57,537 nucleotides of DNA, taken from the NCBI GenBank assembly GCA_903900705.1, contig CAIUOG010000014.1, positions 1 to 57,537 of the forward strand. The letters run 5' to 3'. Shown piece after piece: positions 1 through 7,030 of this stretch; the first letter of the stretch is position 1, and every line of letters starts with the position of its first letter. The stretch is from an uncultured Acidobacteriia bacterium. Its GTDB lineage: Bacteria; Acidobacteriota; Terriglobia; Bryobacterales; Bryobacteraceae. Under the pieces are notes generated by a model. The model worked only from the letters and a program-made list of their open reading frames with translations, did not search any database and had not been told where the DNA came from. A program made the translations under genes and the position numbers.

Positions 1-33
1 CAAACCAGGTTAACCAAACCAGGTTAACCAAAC
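1..33. repeat. Short 14-bp tandem repeat
   Basis: Two full copies of CAAACCAGGTTAAC and the start of a third lie directly against the stop codon of the first gene. Each unit contains the palindrome GTTAAC. It is cut by the window edge, so its full extent is unknown. I cannot assign a function. Confidence 0.6.
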
Positions 34-432
34 CTAGCTCAGTCCAAACATGGGCGCATATTTATCGGGCAGACGCACCGGGCGCAGTTCGGGACTCAGG
101 AAAATATGCCGGGTCTGGCCGGTGGCGATTTTCCGCCCATCGCAGGTGATTTCGTAATCGAAGGCGCAGAAACGGCGATTGGCTTCGGTCATGGTGGCGG
201 TGACGGTAATCTCGTCGTCGTATTTTGCGGCGCTGAGATACCGGCAGGTGGCCTCGGTGACGGCTAGCAGCACCTTATCCTTCTCCATATCCTTATAACG
301 GAAGCCCATTTCGGTGCAGAGACCGGTGCGCGCAACCTCCATCCAGACCAGGTAGTTGGCGTGGTAAACAACACCCATCTGATCGGTTTCGGCGTAGCGG
401 ACGCGCACGTGCGCAGTGTGTTGATAAGCCAA
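34..432 (-). CDS. YbgC/FadM-type acyl-CoA thioesterase
   Basis: Cytoplasmic hotdog-fold thioesterase of 132 residues, the usual length for the family, predicted to hydrolyse acyl-CoA. The N-terminal motif RYAETDQMGVVYHANY is the family signature, with the Asp of ETDQ as the expected catalytic residue. The longer upstream reading frame runs into the next gene, so I start at TTG 432 (LAYQHTAHVRVRYAETDQ). A TAAGAT hexamer lies 5 nt before this TTG and no Shine-Dalgarno is visible. It lies 40 bp downstream of the P1 peptidase on the same strand and may share its transcript. The substrate cannot be told from sequence. Confidence 0.85.
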   Translation of the reverse strand: MAYQHTAHVRVRYAETDQMGVVYHANYLVWMEVARTGLCTEMGFRYKDMEKDKVLLAVTEATCRYLSAAKYDDEITVTATMTEANRRFCAFDYEITCDGRKIATGQTRHIFLSPELRPVRLPDKYAPMFGLS

Positions 433-472
433 ATCTGATCTTAGCGAATGGCTCGGGGCGGATAAGCAACGC

Positions 473-1612
473 CTATGGCTTGTGGGTGTATGGCTTGTGG
501 ATGCCCGCCTTTTCGAGGATCGGGAGAAGTTTCTCAAGCGGGATGGCTTCCGCGGTGCGGCCACGCGAGGTGACGCTGGTGGCGCGGAGCAGGGAATTGT
601 AGACGGCTTCCTCGGTGGCTTCCAAAGCGGCTTCGAACAGGGGCGAGATGGCGTCGGAGGTGACGCTTTCAGTGGAAGCAACTGCCGTCGCACCGCGGAC
701 CCTGGCTGTTTCCGCCGTGGAAAAGGCAATCGCAAAATCACCGCTGCCATTGGCGAATGAGGAACCGGTGCGGGCGAGGCCGTAGACTGCGCGAGCAGCG
801 AGCCTCTGGCATTGCCTTCCGGAAAGCGGGGCATCAGTGGCCACCACGATCATGCAACTGCCATTGCCGCCCGCCGGCGAATACGGGTACCGGCCGAGTT
901 CCTTGCCCACAGGCACGCCGCCCATGGTCAGCACGCCGCCGAAGTTCGTCTGGACGAGCACGCCGAGCGTGAAGCTGCCATACTGCTTCGGCAACACGCG
1001 GGAAGCGGTGCCGATCCCGCCCTTCCAGCCGAAGCAAATGGTGCCTGTTCCCGCGCCCACCGTGCCTTCCGCCACCGCGCCGCCGGAGGCCTCCCGGATG
1101 GCGCGGATGACATGCTCGCGCGTCACATGCATGCCACGGATGTCGTTGAGTCCCGAATCATTGGTCTCTCCCACGAGGGCGTTCACGGAGACGATCTTCT
1201 CGTTGCCCGGCTGAGCCAGAGGCCACTGAATCGCGCCTTCCATACCGGCGGCGACGCTGAGTGTGTTGGTGAGAATCACCGGGGTTTCGAGCGTGCCGAG
1301 TTCCTGCACCTGAGTGGATCCGGCGAGTTTCCCGAAGGCATTGCCGACGAAGACGCCGCCCGGAACCTTGTCCTGAAACAGATTCCCGCCATGCGGCAGG
1401 ATCGCGGTGACGCCGGTGTGAACGGTGTCGCCTTCGATGAGCGTGACCTGCCCGACGCGGACGCCAGAGACATCGGTGATTGCGTTCCGGGCTCCGGGCG
1501 GAAAGACACCGGGCGCAAGGCCCACGTCGCGTGCGCGGGGCCGGTCCGGGGCCGTCTGCGCGAAGGCACTCGCGGCGCCCGCCGTCATACAAAGGAAAAT
1601 GCGCCGGTTCAT
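473..1612 (-). CDS. P1 family (DmpA/BapA-like) aminopeptidase, secreted
   Basis: 379-residue serine aminopeptidase of family S58. These are made as a precursor and cut themselves into two chains; the new N-terminal Ser is the nucleophile. Visible here are a signal peptide (MNRRIFLCMTAGAASAFAQ), the early DVSGVRVG motif, the WKGGIGTASR motif near residue 196, and NGS-CMIVVATDAPL, where Ser252 matches the DmpA cleavage position (Ser250). Start at ATG 1612, because only this start gives a signal peptide; it lies 4 bp after the stop of the upstream beta-propeller gene, so the two are probably co-translated. Expected to work outside the cytoplasm on small or beta-amino-acid peptides; the exact specificity is unknown. 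Confidence 0.9.
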   Translation of the reverse strand: MNRRIFLCMTAGAASAFAQTAPDRPRARDVGLAPGVFPPGARNAITDVSGVRVGQVTLIEGDTVHTGVTAILPHGGNLFQDKVPGGVFVGNAFGKLAGSTQVQELGTLETPVILTNTLSVAAGMEGAIQWPLAQPGNEKIVSVNALVGETNDSGLNDIRGMHVTREHVIRAIREASGGAVAEGTVGAGTGTICFGWKGGIGTASRVLPKQYGSFTLGVLVQTNFGGVLTMGGVPVGKELGRYPYSPAGGNGSCMIVVATDAPLSGRQCQRLAARAVYGLARTGSSFANGSGDFAIAFSTAETARVRGATAVASTESVTSDAISPLFEAALEATEEAVYNSLLRATSVTSRGRTAEAIPLEKLLPILEKAGIHKPYTHKP

Positions 1613-1616
1613 TTCA

Positions 1617-2648
1617 CTAAACCCTCTCCAGTTTGATGGGATAGGTGTTGCCGGAGGCGAACTGCGCGACATAGATGCTGTCTTCGTCGTCCACAATCAG
1701 GTCATGCGGATGGCGGAAGATGTCCTCCTGATGGCGCATGGTCTGGAGTCTGCCGGAGGCGTCATAGAGGGGCGGTGTGCCGCCGATGTTCGAGAGTACC
1801 CGGAAATCGGCATCCAGCACGGAGAGGAAACCGCGGCTTTCCCGGTCCTTCGGCCAGTTGTCGGCAAGATGGGCCAGATAGAAGAGACCTTTGTGGAGGC
1901 GGATCTGGCGTGGATTGCCGCCCGGCAGGTCGATCTGCGCGGGCTTTTGGTCTTCGAGGCGTTGGCCGTCCAGAGCGAGGCGCAGCAGATACTGCTGGTC
2001 GCTCATGGCAATCAGGAGGGAAGGCCTGGCGGGATCGCGCAGGTCGGCCATGCCGCCGTGCGGACCCCAGTGCGTGATGCCGCCGGGTTGCCCGCCGAAA
2101 ATCTTCACGAATTTGCCGTTTTTATCGTAATGGGTGATGAAATCACGCCCGTAGCCGTCGAGGATAAAGAAATCGCCGTTGGCGAGATGCAACGTCCAGG
2201 AGGGTTTATATTCATCCTCCTTCCGGTAGAGTCCGGTGGCGGAGGGCCAGAGCCATTCGTTGAGCAGTTCGCCATCGAGGGTGGTTTTCACGACCTTATG
2301 CTTTTCCAGATCGGTCATGTAGAGAACCTCCCGGCCCTGTTCCTCCACGATGGAGAGACCGTGCGCTCCGGGCAGTTCGGTACCCCACTTGTGCACCAGG
2401 CGGCCGGCTTTGTCGTACACGATCACGTTGTTCGCCGTATGGTCCGTGAGCAAAATGATGTGCCCTTCGCGGTCGCTCACGATGCCGTGGCAATTCTTCA
2501 CGGGAGTCTTTTCGCCCAGGATGCCCCAACCGGGTACCACGCGGTAGCGGTGTGAGCCCTGGCCGAGGACCGGACCGGTGGCGGCGCGCAGGCAGGGAGC
2601 GGCGATGGCCGTCGCGGCTGAGGTCTGGATGAATTGTCGGCGATTCAC
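1617..2648 (-). CDS. Tat-exported NHL/six-bladed beta-propeller protein
   Basis: 343 residues beginning with a twin-arginine signal (MNRRQFIQTSAATAIAAPCL). The rest consists of NHL/SMP-30-like propeller blades with recurring 'HGIVSDREGHIILLTD' and 'HPHDLIVDDEDSIYVAQF' patterns, as in peptidyl-glycine alpha-amidating lyase-like and 6-bladed propellers. No catalytic function can be assigned. The start codon is GTG. A GACAAT hexamer ends 6 nt upstream of it and there is no Shine-Dalgarno, so the transcript may be leaderless. It is the first gene of a probable operon with the P1 peptidase. Confidence 0.8.
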   Translation of the reverse strand: MNRRQFIQTSAATAIAAPCLRAATGPVLGQGSHRYRVVPGWGILGEKTPVKNCHGIVSDREGHIILLTDHTANNVIVYDKAGRLVHKWGTELPGAHGLSIVEEQGREVLYMTDLEKHKVVKTTLDGELLNEWLWPSATGLYRKEDEYKPSWTLHLANGDFFILDGYGRDFITHYDKNGKFVKIFGGQPGGITHWGPHGGMADLRDPARPSLLIAMSDQQYLLRLALDGQRLEDQKPAQIDLPGGNPRQIRLHKGLFYLAHLADNWPKDRESRGFLSVLDADFRVLSNIGGTPPLYDASGRLQTMRHQEDIFRHPHDLIVDDEDSIYVAQFASGNTYPIKLERV

Positions 2649-2654
2649 GGGACC

Positions 2655-2660
2655 ATTGTC
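2655..2660 (-). promoter_or_regulatory. Candidate -10 element, leaderless type
   Basis: GACAAT read on the minus strand, followed by 6 nt (GGTCCC) and then the GTG start of the propeller gene. It keeps the conserved A at position 2 and the final T of the -10 box. The spacing would put the transcript start at the start codon. There is no clear -35 box. Confidence 0.35.
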
Positions 2661-2672
2661 CCGCAGAATGCC

Positions 2673-3632
2673 TTAATGTTTGCGGCGCGTGATTTTCTTT
2701 GCGGCGAACTCCTGAAACAGGTTTGCCAGGGCTTCCGCGCCGATACCGATTGCGGCATTCTGAACAACGGTACCCGCGCTGTCGCGATCCGAGGCCGGGT
2801 AATAGAGGTTGGTCAGGGCGCCGCCTCCGAACTGGCTGATCAGGCGGGAGTAGCAGAACTGCTCTTTCCCGTTATCGCCACGGCAGATCACGGAGCGGCT
2901 GACTGCGTAACGGAACCGGGAGCCGACGCTGCCGGTTCCTTTGTAGAAGTAGCGGGGGTCCTGCCGGAACACGGCTGGCAGGGCGACTCGTTCGAGGAGC
3001 GTTTGCGTCACGAAGTCCGCATATGAAGCTCCGTAACGCTTCGCGTAACCGCGTCCGCCCTGGCCGAAGCCCTTGTGCGAATTCTCCGCCTGCTGTACGC
3101 CCGCGATGATGCCGGTGATGGCAAAAGCGGAGGGATCGAGGAAAGTCTTCCAGGTGAGTTCGAATTTCTGCTTCGTGGTGAGCGGAACAGCGTCAGAATC
3201 GTAGCTGACAAAGAAGTTGGGTACGGCGCCAATCAGGCGCTGCGTTTCCGCCTGCCGGATCTGGGTCTGCGCGATTTCTGCCTGCGTCTGCGTCACGTTC
3301 ACGTCGGTGGTGAGTGCGGCGACGGAGAGAACGATGCGGCCAAGATCGAGAGCTTCGCCTGCACGCAGATCACCGGTGAGGGTTTTTGCCTCAAAGCCAT
3401 CGGCCGTGAAAGACAGGCGGTAGGAACCCGGGTTGACTGAGGCGAAGGAGAATCGGCCATCCTCGGCGGCGCGCGTCTCCGTCGCCGGTGCGAGGCCATC
3501 CGGCACTTTGACCAGAGCGCCCGCGACCGACGCGCCGGAGGCATCCACCACTATTCCGGAAATGGAGCCTGGCTGGCATACAGCCGGCAGCGCGCAGGTG
3601 AGAAGAAACAGGGCGAGGGATGCGGCTTTCAT
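2673..3632 (-). CDS. Secreted carboxypeptidase-regulatory-like domain protein
   Basis: 319 residues. A signal peptide (MKAASLALFLLTCALPAVCQ) is followed by one carboxypeptidase-D regulatory-like Ig fold at about residues 22-100 (GSISGIVVDASGASVAGALV, then 'SYRLSFTADGFE'). The roughly 200-residue C-terminal part, with 'RQDPRYFYKGTGSVGSRFRY' and a basic tail KKITRRKH, is often seen in acidobacterial secreted proteins, but I cannot name its function. It is not a TonB receptor: there is no plug or barrel. ATG 3659 would add nine residues with an acidic N-terminus, so 3632 is preferred. The gene is divergent from the amidohydrolase, with 83 bp between them. Confidence 0.75.
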   Translation of the reverse strand: MKAASLALFLLTCALPAVCQPGSISGIVVDASGASVAGALVKVPDGLAPATETRAAEDGRFSFASVNPGSYRLSFTADGFEAKTLTGDLRAGEALDLGRIVLSVAALTTDVNVTQTQAEIAQTQIRQAETQRLIGAVPNFFVSYDSDAVPLTTKQKFELTWKTFLDPSAFAITGIIAGVQQAENSHKGFGQGGRGYAKRYGASYADFVTQTLLERVALPAVFRQDPRYFYKGTGSVGSRFRYAVSRSVICRGDNGKEQFCYSRLISQFGGGALTNLYYPASDRDSAGTVVQNAAIGIGAEALANLFQEFAAKKITRRKH

Positions 3633-3703
3633 ACCTGTTGATGGATGCCATTCCGGCATGCGGGACTCTTTTTTGCTGTGCGCGGGCCGGTTGTGGAGTG
3701 CTC

Positions 3704-3709
3704 TATACT
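3704..3709 (+). promoter_or_regulatory. Candidate -10 element, leaderless type
   Basis: TATACT followed by 6 nt (TGGCGA) and then the ATG of the amidohydrolase. No Shine-Dalgarno is present. A TG dinucleotide lies just upstream, though not at the exact extended -10 position. A -35 box is not evident. Confidence 0.45.
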
Positions 3710-3715
3710 TGGCGA

Positions 3716-4978
3716 ATGCGAATTCCAGCCGCTTTCGCCCTGCTTTTTTCCGGCGTCGCCGCCGCCATCCTGATTGCTCAGACGACGCCCGCTTCCACGG
3801 TGCTGAAACCCGCCCGGGTCTTTGACGGAGAGACACTGCATGAGGGTTGGGCGGTGCGCGTGAGAGGCAACCGGATTGAAGCCGCCGGTCCCGCTTCCGG
3901 GATTGACCCGACCGGCGCGACCGTGAAGGAACTGCCCGGCGCGACCCTGATGCCCGGGTTGGTGGAAGGGCACTCCCACGTTCTGCTGCATCCCTATAAC
4001 GAGGTTTCCTGGAACGACCAGGTGGCGCATGAAGGGCTGGCGCTGCGGGCGGCCCGCGCGGTGAACCACCTGCGGGCCACGCTGCTGGCCGGGTTCACCA
4101 CCATCCGGGAACTGGGCACGGAAGGCGCCGGTTATGCGGATGTGGAACTGAAGCAGGCTGTGGAGCAGGGCATTATTCCGGGGCCTCGGATGCTGGTTTC
4201 CACCCGTGCCATCGTGATCACCGGCGGCTACGGCCCGAAAGGCTACGCGGCGGAATGGACTGTTCCCAAGGGCGCGGAAGAGGCTGACGGTGACAGCGTG
4301 ATTCGCGTGGTGCGCGACCAGATTGGCCGGGGCGCGGACTGGATCAAACTCTATGCGGATTACGGCTGGGGCCCGGGGCGCGGTTCGCATCCGACATTTT
4401 CGCTGGAAGAACTTAAGGCTGCGGTTGAAACGGCGAAGAGCGCGGGCGTGCCGGTGGCCGTGCACGCCAATACGGCGGAGGGCATGCGGCGGGCGATTCT
4501 GGCGGGTGTGGAAACCATCGAGCATGGCGGCGGCGGGACACCGGAGATCTGGAAGATGATGGTGGAACATCACGTCGCTCTTTGCCCCACGCTCGCCGCG
4601 ACGGACGCCATCACGCAGTACGGCGGCTGGAAGAAAGGCGCACAGCCGGAGCCCCGCGGGATTCAGCAGAAGCGGGAGAGCTTCAAAGCCGCACTGGCCG
4701 CGGGTGTGACGATTCTCAGCGGCAGCGATGTGGGCGTGTTTCCGCATGGCGATAACGCCCGCGAACTGGAACTCATGGCCGAGTATGGGATGCCGAACGC
4801 CGAGGTTCTGAAGTCCGCCACTTCGGTGGCCGGGAAAGTGCTGCATCTCGAAGTCGGCAGCGTTGCGAAGGGAATGCTGGCCGATCTGATTGCCGTGGAT
4901 GGTGACCCGGTGCGGGACCTTTCCGCGCTCCGCCGCGTGACGCTGGTTATGAAGAACGGCGTGATTTACAAGCAGTAA
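3716..4978 (+). CDS. Secreted metal-dependent amidohydrolase (prolidase/imidazolonepropionase-like)
   Basis: 420 residues with an N-terminal signal or anchor (MRIPAAFALLFSGVAAAILIAQ). The amidohydrolase-superfamily landmarks are all present: 'MPGLVEGHSH' (HxH metal ligands), 'DWIKLYAD' with the Lys that is carboxylated in the Xaa-Pro dipeptidase-like subgroup, 'VAVHANTAE', 'TIEHGG' and 'LSGSDVG' with the catalytic Asp. The family cleaves C-N bonds, commonly in dipeptides; the substrate is unknown here. Upstream in-frame codons lie within the divergent neighbour, so ATG 3716 is chosen. The 3' end overlaps the convergent membrane-protein gene by 32 bp. Confidence 0.9.
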   Translation: MRIPAAFALLFSGVAAAILIAQTTPASTVLKPARVFDGETLHEGWAVRVRGNRIEAAGPASGIDPTGATVKELPGATLMPGLVEGHSHVLLHPYNEVSWNDQVAHEGLALRAARAVNHLRATLLAGFTTIRELGTEGAGYADVELKQAVEQGIIPGPRMLVSTRAIVITGGYGPKGYAAEWTVPKGAEEADGDSVIRVVRDQIGRGADWIKLYADYGWGPGRGSHPTFSLEELKAAVETAKSAGVPVAVHANTAEGMRRAILAGVETIEHGGGGTPEIWKMMVEHHVALCPTLAATDAITQYGGWKKGAQPEPRGIQQKRESFKAALAAGVTILSGSDVGVFPHGDNARELELMAEYGMPNAEVLKSATSVAGKVLHLEVGSVAKGMLADLIAVDGDPVRDLSALRRVTLVMKNGVIYKQ

Positions 4979-5372
4979 AGAAGTTCGGGCGGCCGCTCGA
5001 CCAAAGCAATGCGTTTGCGATCAGTTCGAGTCCGATAAATAACAGCCCGGCGAGCCACCACGCCGGCCGGATGCGGCCTGGCCCGCCCAGCAGCACCGAC
5101 GTCCACTGCATACAGTACGCAATGGCGATACCAGCCACGAACCACAGGGCGAGGCGCGCGGAACGGAGCGGCAGGTCCGAATCCGGCATTCTGGGGGCCA
5201 GATGGTTGAGGAAGAAAATTTCGACGAAGTGACCGCCGAACGACGGCCACAGCGCCACCGCTGCCATTTGCGGAAAGATGGAAGGCCGGCGTGTCGCCAG
5301 GGCCAGGATTGCACCCATGCAGAGGGCGATCGTCCCGTTCCGCATGATGGTGGCGCGGGCCGGTTCGGTCAC
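4947..5372 (-). CDS. Small integral membrane protein paired with a Mo enzyme
   Basis: 141 residues with about four hydrophobic segments (around residues 13-27, 33-52, 72-95 and 103-123) and a basic C-terminus. The GTG start overlaps the stop of the molybdopterin oxidoreductase (GTGA), so the two proteins are probably made together. Two histidines, in 'FGGHFVEIFFLNHLAP', sit near a predicted membrane segment. I do not recognise the family. By position it could be the membrane partner of the Mo enzyme, as YedZ/MsrQ is for YedY/MsrP, but it is smaller and shows no clear similarity to MsrQ. Confidence 0.7.
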   Translation of the reverse strand: MTEPARATIMRNGTIALCMGAILALATRRPSIFPQMAAVALWPSFGGHFVEIFFLNHLAPRMPDSDLPLRSARLALWFVAGIAIAYCMQWTSVLLGGPGRIRPAWWLAGLLFIGLELIANALLWSSGRPNFFTACKSRRSS

Positions 5373-6511
5373 GCGAGCATCACCTTCCGGGGGTGTTGGG
5401 AATTGTCTTCGAGGAAGGTCTTTTTATTCGCCAGATCTTCGAGTGTGGGCTGCACCTTGCCGGTGATGTCTGTGACGCGCGAAACGATGGTGTGTTCGCC
5501 CGGCGCAGCCCCCGTCCAGTGGTAAGTGAAAAGCTTCCAGGAATATTTGGCGCTGGTGGCGGGGTCGAGCTTCGCGGGTTGCCAGGGACCGCCGTCCACC
5601 TTCACTTCCACAGACTGGAGCGGTGTGCCGTCATTCAGCGCCACGCCCAGCACCTTATAGCCGTTGGCGTCTTTCGTCACGCGGGCGACGAAGGATTTCA
5701 ACTGCATGCGCGTGATGGCTGTTTCCACCCACCGGGTCTCGCCCCCGATCATTTCGCCGCGCAGCGTCCGGTACCAGCGCGCCTGGAACTTGCCCAGGTA
5801 GGCATCCTCCTGCACATGGATTCCGGCCAGCCACTTCACGTTGGCCACCGCATACCAGCCGGGAACCACCAGGCGCAGCGGTGAACCCTGGTGGCGCGTG
5901 AGCGGTTCGCCGTTCAGCGCCCACGCGAGAAGAGGTTCCGGTGAGAGGGCTTTTTCGCGCGGCAGACTGCGTCCGAACTGCTGGTCGACCTTGCTGATGG
6001 CGCCGCGAAAATCGACATCTTCTTCCGCATGATCGGCGCCGAAGAAGACGAATTCCCTCGCCTGCGATTTTACTCCCGCCAGATCGAGCACGGTTTTGAG
6101 CGGTACGCCGGTCCATTTACCATTTCCGGAAAGCCCCTGGGTGGGGCGGCGATTGCCGGAACATTCGAAGCCGACCGGAACTTCGAGGGTTCGCAGCTTT
6201 TTCAGTTCCGGCAGCGTGAACGACCTGGGATGGTCCACCAGACCGGTGATTTTGAGCGAGAAGGTTTCCGGATCGACCACCGGATGCCCATAGTGCTGCG
6301 TGGTGAAGAACTGGTCTTTCGGCGTGTAAGGCCCGTCGATCTTTCTTGTGTCCAGCGCGCGGCGGTCCGGGGCGGGAGTCGGGTTGAAGTTGGCAGGCAG
6401 GTCTGTGAAGGGGACTATAACTTCGTCGGCCGCCAGCGCTGGCAGGGCACTCAGGCTTGCCGCCGCCAATGCCATCCGGACTGATTCTCTGCGTGTGATG
6501 CCCTGTTTCAT
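5369..6511 (-). CDS. Sulfite-oxidase-family molybdopterin oxidoreductase (SoxC/YedY-like), Tat-exported
   Basis: 380 residues. A Tat-type leader (KQGITRRESVRMALAAASLS, cut near ALA-AD) is followed by the oxidoreductase molybdopterin-binding domain with GFECSGNRRP, where Cys117 would bind molybdenum, and by 'DVDFRGAISKVDQQFG' and 'GSPLRLVVPGWYA'. A C-terminal Mo-co dimerisation domain follows (about residues 265-360). It should act in the periplasm on sulfite, a sulfoxide or a similar oxyanion. There is no heme domain, so an electron partner is needed; the GTGA-coupled membrane protein downstream is a candidate. ATG 6511 is chosen because it yields the Tat signal and has GGGAG 9 nt upstream. 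Confidence 0.9.
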   Translation of the reverse strand: MKQGITRRESVRMALAAASLSALPALAADEVIVPFTDLPANFNPTPAPDRRALDTRKIDGPYTPKDQFFTTQHYGHPVVDPETFSLKITGLVDHPRSFTLPELKKLRTLEVPVGFECSGNRRPTQGLSGNGKWTGVPLKTVLDLAGVKSQAREFVFFGADHAEEDVDFRGAISKVDQQFGRSLPREKALSPEPLLAWALNGEPLTRHQGSPLRLVVPGWYAVANVKWLAGIHVQEDAYLGKFQARWYRTLRGEMIGGETRWVETAITRMQLKSFVARVTKDANGYKVLGVALNDGTPLQSVEVKVDGGPWQPAKLDPATSAKYSWKLFTYHWTGAAPGEHTIVSRVTDITGKVQPTLEDLANKKTFLEDNSQHPRKVMLA

Positions 6512-6674
6512 AGTTGTTCTCCCGTTCTGATTCTTCAGCGCTTTACAGGATTCTATCCTGCCGGACAGCGGGCTGCGCGGAGATTTCCGTACGGGGGGCC
6601 ACAAAGAGTTGGCAAAAGACTACATCCGCGGCGGCCGGAAAGGAGTATAGTAGCTGGGAAGGGTCTAAAAACTT

Positions 6675-6971
6675 ATGAAGATTTTCATCGCAGCCGCAAC
6701 CCTCGCTCTCGGCCTGGCCTCAGTTGGCATGGCAGCAGAAGTGAAGGGCTTCGTCGAAGATTCCGCCTGCGCCGCCAAGCCGGCCATGGCAAACAATGCT
6801 CAGTGCGCCAAGAGCTGCATCAAGCGGGGTGATTCCGCTGTTCTGGTCACTGCCGAAGGCAAGGTCTACAAGGTCGCCAATCAGGACAAGATCACGTCTC
6901 ATGCCGGCGAGACCGTCACGGTCACCGGTTCGATCAAAGACGACACCATCACGATCGAAGACGTTAAGTAG
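6675..6971 (+). CDS. Small secreted protein of an acidobacterial type
   Basis: 98 residues. A signal peptide (MKIFIAAATLALGLASVGMA) is followed by a domain with three cysteines ('DSACAAK', 'QCAKSCIKRG') and then 'VYKVANQDKITSHAGETVTV', an OB-like beta segment. Proteins of this pattern recur in Acidobacteria and carry DUF names; their function is unknown. The gene has its own -10 (TATAGT, 6646-6651) and a strong terminator directly after it, so it is a single-gene unit. Confidence 0.8.
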   Translation: MKIFIAAATLALGLASVGMAAEVKGFVEDSACAAKPAMANNAQCAKSCIKRGDSAVLVTAEGKVYKVANQDKITSHAGETVTVTGSIKDDTITIEDVK

Positions 6972-6985
6972 TTTTCTCCGAACGG

Positions 6986-7030
6986 AAAACGGCGGCACGG
7001 GTCCCTGGTGGGCAGTGCCGCCGTTTTTTT
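6986..7030 (+). terminator. Intrinsic terminator between convergent genes
   Basis: AAAACGGCGGCAC at 6986-6998 pairs with GTGCCGCCGTTTT at 7015-7027 and is followed by a T-run, 15 nt after the small secreted protein. The 13-bp stem also has a flanking A/T stretch on the other side, so it may stop transcription of the convergent VWFA gene as well; that gene's stop codon (7029-7031) touches the T-run. Confidence 0.9.

Noticed and set aside
1-33. CRISPR array
   Set aside because: The repeat unit is 14 bp, head to tail, without spacers. No cas gene is present in the window.
1425-2555. A 376-residue plus-strand open frame opposite the propeller gene
   Set aside because: The minus strand encodes a Tat-exported propeller with a good signal peptide. 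The plus frame has no recognisable domain.
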